From Desmodesmus armatus (Eukaryota; Chlorophyta; Chlorophyceae; Sphaeropleales; Scenedesmaceae), in contig VIIQ02000207.1 in NCBI GenBank assembly GCA_007449985.2, positions 1-64,000 of the forward strand: a stretch of 64,000 nucleotides of DNA. Direction: 5' to 3'. The position numbers were made by a program, and so were the translations under genes. Positions 61,312 to 64,000 of the stretch are shown in pieces. Positions within the stretch are counted from its first letter, which is position 1, and every line of letters begins with the position of its first letter. The notes below the pieces were generated by a model. The model worked only from the letters and a program-made list of their open reading frames with translations, searched no databases and was not told the DNA's origin.

Positions 61312-62454
61312 CAGCTGTGCTGCACCAGCAGGGTGCGCCAGCGGGGGAGCTGTCTTCAGCAGCGGCAGTCGCATGTGGCAGGTCTGCAGGCTATCGCAGC
61401 AGCTGTTGCATGCACATGCAGCAGGGAGCTCTGCACACTGGGAAAGTGATGTGCGAGATGTTGACCATATTTTATGTGCGGGGTTGTTAGAGCCAGGTCT
61501 GCAGGGCGTGCAGCTGCTTGCAGCAGGGGTTTGGGGTGCTGGTCGCTTGTATACTAGCTGTGTGTGGCCCATTGTCACCACAAAGTCGCTGCCTGGGTGT
61601 GTTCTTCAGCCAGCAGGTGCTGTATGTAAGAGGGTAACACTGTTTCAGCATTGAGGAAGGGAAGGATGCATGTTCTTGACGTGAGTGGTTGGTCATGTGA
61701 GACTTGACAAACATGTGTCTCAGCACACACGCCCTGTGCACTCTGCAGAGTGGGCTGAAAGCATACTGGTCCAGCATATGACAGTCACTGTCCAAACAAG
61801 GGCATCACAACATTCCTGATGGTTTCAAGATTTCAGCAGCGCGCATGGCGCAAGCCAAGAAATCACAATACAGGTCAAGTAGTGAAGTTTCACCTGACAC
61901 TGGCATTAGTTCATCACTCGATTGTGTTGCAGTTCAACAGCCTGAGGCCCACAGTCCAAACCCAAACCAAACACGACTCCGTCAAATCACACTATGACAG
62001 GTGCGCCACTGCTGCAAATAGTTGAGAGTAGCAGCAGGCAATGCTGGCTTCCACAGCATGCCCTACACTCATGCAGCACGTTGAACAGTACTGGTCCTGC
62101 CGCAACACGGCACGTGCAGCATGATGCCTCTGCAGCATCAAGCATCTACAGCACCAAGTTCTGGAAACTTTCTGCTTTCTGACAAGCAGCGCACAAGCCT
62201 TCTGCACCAGCCGACAAGGCAGCTTCGAGCTGTTGTTGCTGCACTTACTGTGCTGCACCTTGGGATTTGACCAAAACCACAGCTTCCTCGAAAACAACAG
62301 GGCTTAGGGTTTAGGCTGAATTTAAGACATCGGGGCTGGGCCAACGTCAGAGGCCCAGCCTGACGATGTGTCACCTCAGCAGAGAACAAGTCCTCTCTTG
62401 CAGCTTGTGTGCAGGATGGCAGCTTGCTGCAAGGCAGCAACACACAGTGCGCAC
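61312..62454. other. Intergenic; no gene recognised
   Basis: Short open frames only. A plus-strand reading near 61925-62025 (SLRPTVQTQTKHDSVKSHYD) has no splice partners. A 17-base telomere-like phrase, GGGCTTAGGGTTTAGG, occurs at about 62300. Confidence 0.4.
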
Positions 62455-63423
62455 CTACGGCAGCTGTTGCTGCTGGCCCTCCTGCCCTGCTGGGCTGGTT
62501 CTGCCTGACTGCAGCTGGTGCAGCCGGCCACCGTTGCAGCTGTGGTACTGCTTGACCGGCATGTTCCTCAGCAGGGCCTGGTAGCCGGGACATGCCCGCA
62601 CCTCCCCTGATGCAGCACTGCCCAGTGAGCCGCAGAAGCTGCCACCACTCCTAGCAACACTCCCTGCTGTGAATGAACCTCCGCCAGCGGCACTGCAGGA
62701 TAAGTCCCAGCGCACCATCCCACCAGAGAAGCTGCCATGCATGCCGTTGCCGCCGTTGCCACTGTTGTGGCTGACAGGCGATGCGGACGCGGGGCGTGCA
62801 GCAGCGTTGCCGGGGGCCAAGCCAGCGCCTGGCTGGTTGCTTCCTACTATTGCTGCTAGCGACACCGAGTGTGGTGCTGCTGCCGACCTCCCAGGGTTGA
62901 GCAGGGGGCTGCCAGCTGCGCGCATGCTGCTGCTGAGGGTGTTGGTGGGCGCTGGGCAAGACAGGGCCTGCTCCAGTAACCGTTGCCTGCAGGTTACACA
63001 GCGACGCCAGGCAGCCACACAAGTATATGAATGGGAAAAGCAGTACAAGTGGCACGCGCCTGCATGCGTGCTGACATGGCTGCCCCCCAAAGCGTGGTGA
63101 CACTTGCAATCTATGAGCCGCCTAGGCACGCTGCAGGTCTGTCACTCTGCGCAACTGCCAGAGCTGCTTGATGTTGCAGAGCACAGTCTGTGGGGGCATA
63201 AGACACAGCCACTGCCTTTTTTTGGCCCCTGCGTGTCGCACCTTGTGTGTATGAGCCCAGCTGCTGCATCCTTACTCAACCCAGCTGCCCAGTCATTGCC
63301 GGTCACGCCCTGTGGAGCAGCAGCAGCAGCAGCAGGTGCTGATGCCATTGCTGCTGTAGCTGCTGCGGTCATGGCTGCTGCAGCCCGTAGTGCTGCTGCA
63401 GCTGCAACCTCCGCTGGCATCAT
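62455..63423 (-). CDS. Candidate alanine/serine/glycine-rich protein, unknown
   Basis: Two likely exons on the minus strand. One, about 63423-63230, begins MMPAEVAAAAALRAAAAMTA. The other, about 62992-62455, follows an AACCTGCAG acceptor, reads NGGNGMHGSFSGGMVRWDLS and MPVKQYHSCNGGRLHQLQSG and ends in TAG. The middle junction is not resolved. The second exon is G/S/N-rich but not a simple repeat and ends in a helical, glutamine-tipped tail. No family recognised. Confidence 0.35.
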
Positions 63424-63745
63424 GCCAGCTGCCTGGCTGCCCTCAGGCTGAGGTGCAGGGGGTGTGGGGGCCCGCTGAATGGCAGAGCTGCAGCACTGCA
63501 GCCTGAAACGACCTGCTGTGGCTGGAAGCAGTCAGGCCATGAGGGCTGCACTGCTGGGCTGGGAGCAGTGCTGTGGAGCTGCATTGGATGGAGAGGTCGC
63601 TGCAGGACACCAGGGGGGGGGGGGGGGACCCTACTCTGCAAACAGCAAAAGAAAAGGTAAGAGCAGTGGGTTTGCGGAGCAGTGAGTAAAATGTTGGGGC
63701 CCCTGCAAGCACATAGCTGCCCAAGCAGTCTTCAGAAGAGCCACC

Positions 63746-63833
63746 ATGCACCTTCGGCGCAAGGGCTGTATGGAACCCCCCTCGACCCTTCTGTATCGCC
63801 ACAAGCCCACAGATGCCCCCCTCACTGTGACAG
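63746..63833 (+). CDS. Possible first exon of a gene leaving the window
   Basis: GCCACCATGC, a strong plant/animal-type start context, opens a plus-strand frame reading MHLRRKGCMEPPSTLLYRHK that ends at a GTGGGT donor after 29 codons. The rest would lie beyond 64000. Too short to identify. Confidence 0.3.
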
Positions 63834-64000
63834 GTGGGTATTAACTCGGGCTTTGAGCTGTTGCCAGCTCCGCAAGGTTCCCTTGCTCAGTGTGGCCTCA
63901 CCCTGGATGGGTCTGCTGCTGTGGTGTGCAAAGCTGGCAGGCTCTTGTGCTGTCCTCCACTGCTGCAGCTCTGAATTCAGCCTCAAAGCAAGCATAAACA

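Overview
The window is one chromosome end of a green-algal nuclear genome, most likely a chlorophycean of the Chlamydomonadales; the very high density of CAG/CTG runs suggests something like Haematococcus, but that genus is a guess. Support: it opens with CCCTAAA telomere repeats; all confident genes are broken by GT-AG introns, usually with a TGCAG acceptor; exons are GC-rich in the third position; alanine, serine and glutamine runs abound; and the two best gene models are a plant/algal ureide permease and a polycystin-type cation channel of the kind found in ciliated algae. No prokaryotic gene organisation is present.

Layout: 1-236 telomere; about 0.24-8 kb gene-poor subtelomere with a decayed LINE (4.55-5.58 kb); 8.06-12.69 kb minus-strand gene of unknown function with a tRNA-derived SINE in one intron; 13-20 kb loose plus-strand candidate exons, a second LINE 3' end and a nest of dispersed repeats that includes a second SINE copy; 20.1-24.6 kb minus-strand protein kinase with a very long low-complexity tail; 24.6-30.3 kb mostly repeats and weak candidates; 30.3-33.5 kb minus-strand serine-rich single-pass membrane protein; 36.4-39.6 kb minus-strand ureide permease (six exons, 538 residues); 40.7-52.7 kb plus-strand polycystin-like channel (26 exons, 1,537 residues); 55.3-58.6 kb plus-strand phosphoglycerate-mutase-like histidine phosphatase; 60.6-61.3 kb plus-strand small protein with a CAE...PCxxC deaminase signature; 62-64 kb weak candidates and the edge of another gene.

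I built exon models by matching splice sites, phases and family motifs. The permease and channel models close perfectly in phase (1,617 and 4,614 coding bases, no frame breaks). The other genes are intact in splice structure, but several carry a one-base frame break, mostly deletions and often in a homopolymer. That pattern points to residual consensus errors in a long-read assembly more than to pseudogenes. The genes do not form an obvious pathway; the permease and the channel are divergently arranged across a 1.1-kb intergenic region.

The items most worth a second look are the CAE/PCxxC protein, a 42-unit CTG repeat 30 bases from a splice acceptor in the permease gene, introns with a G-run near the donor and a C-run near the acceptor, a SINE insertion with target-site duplication and an empty site in the same window, and a coiled-coil stretch in the extracellular part of the channel.
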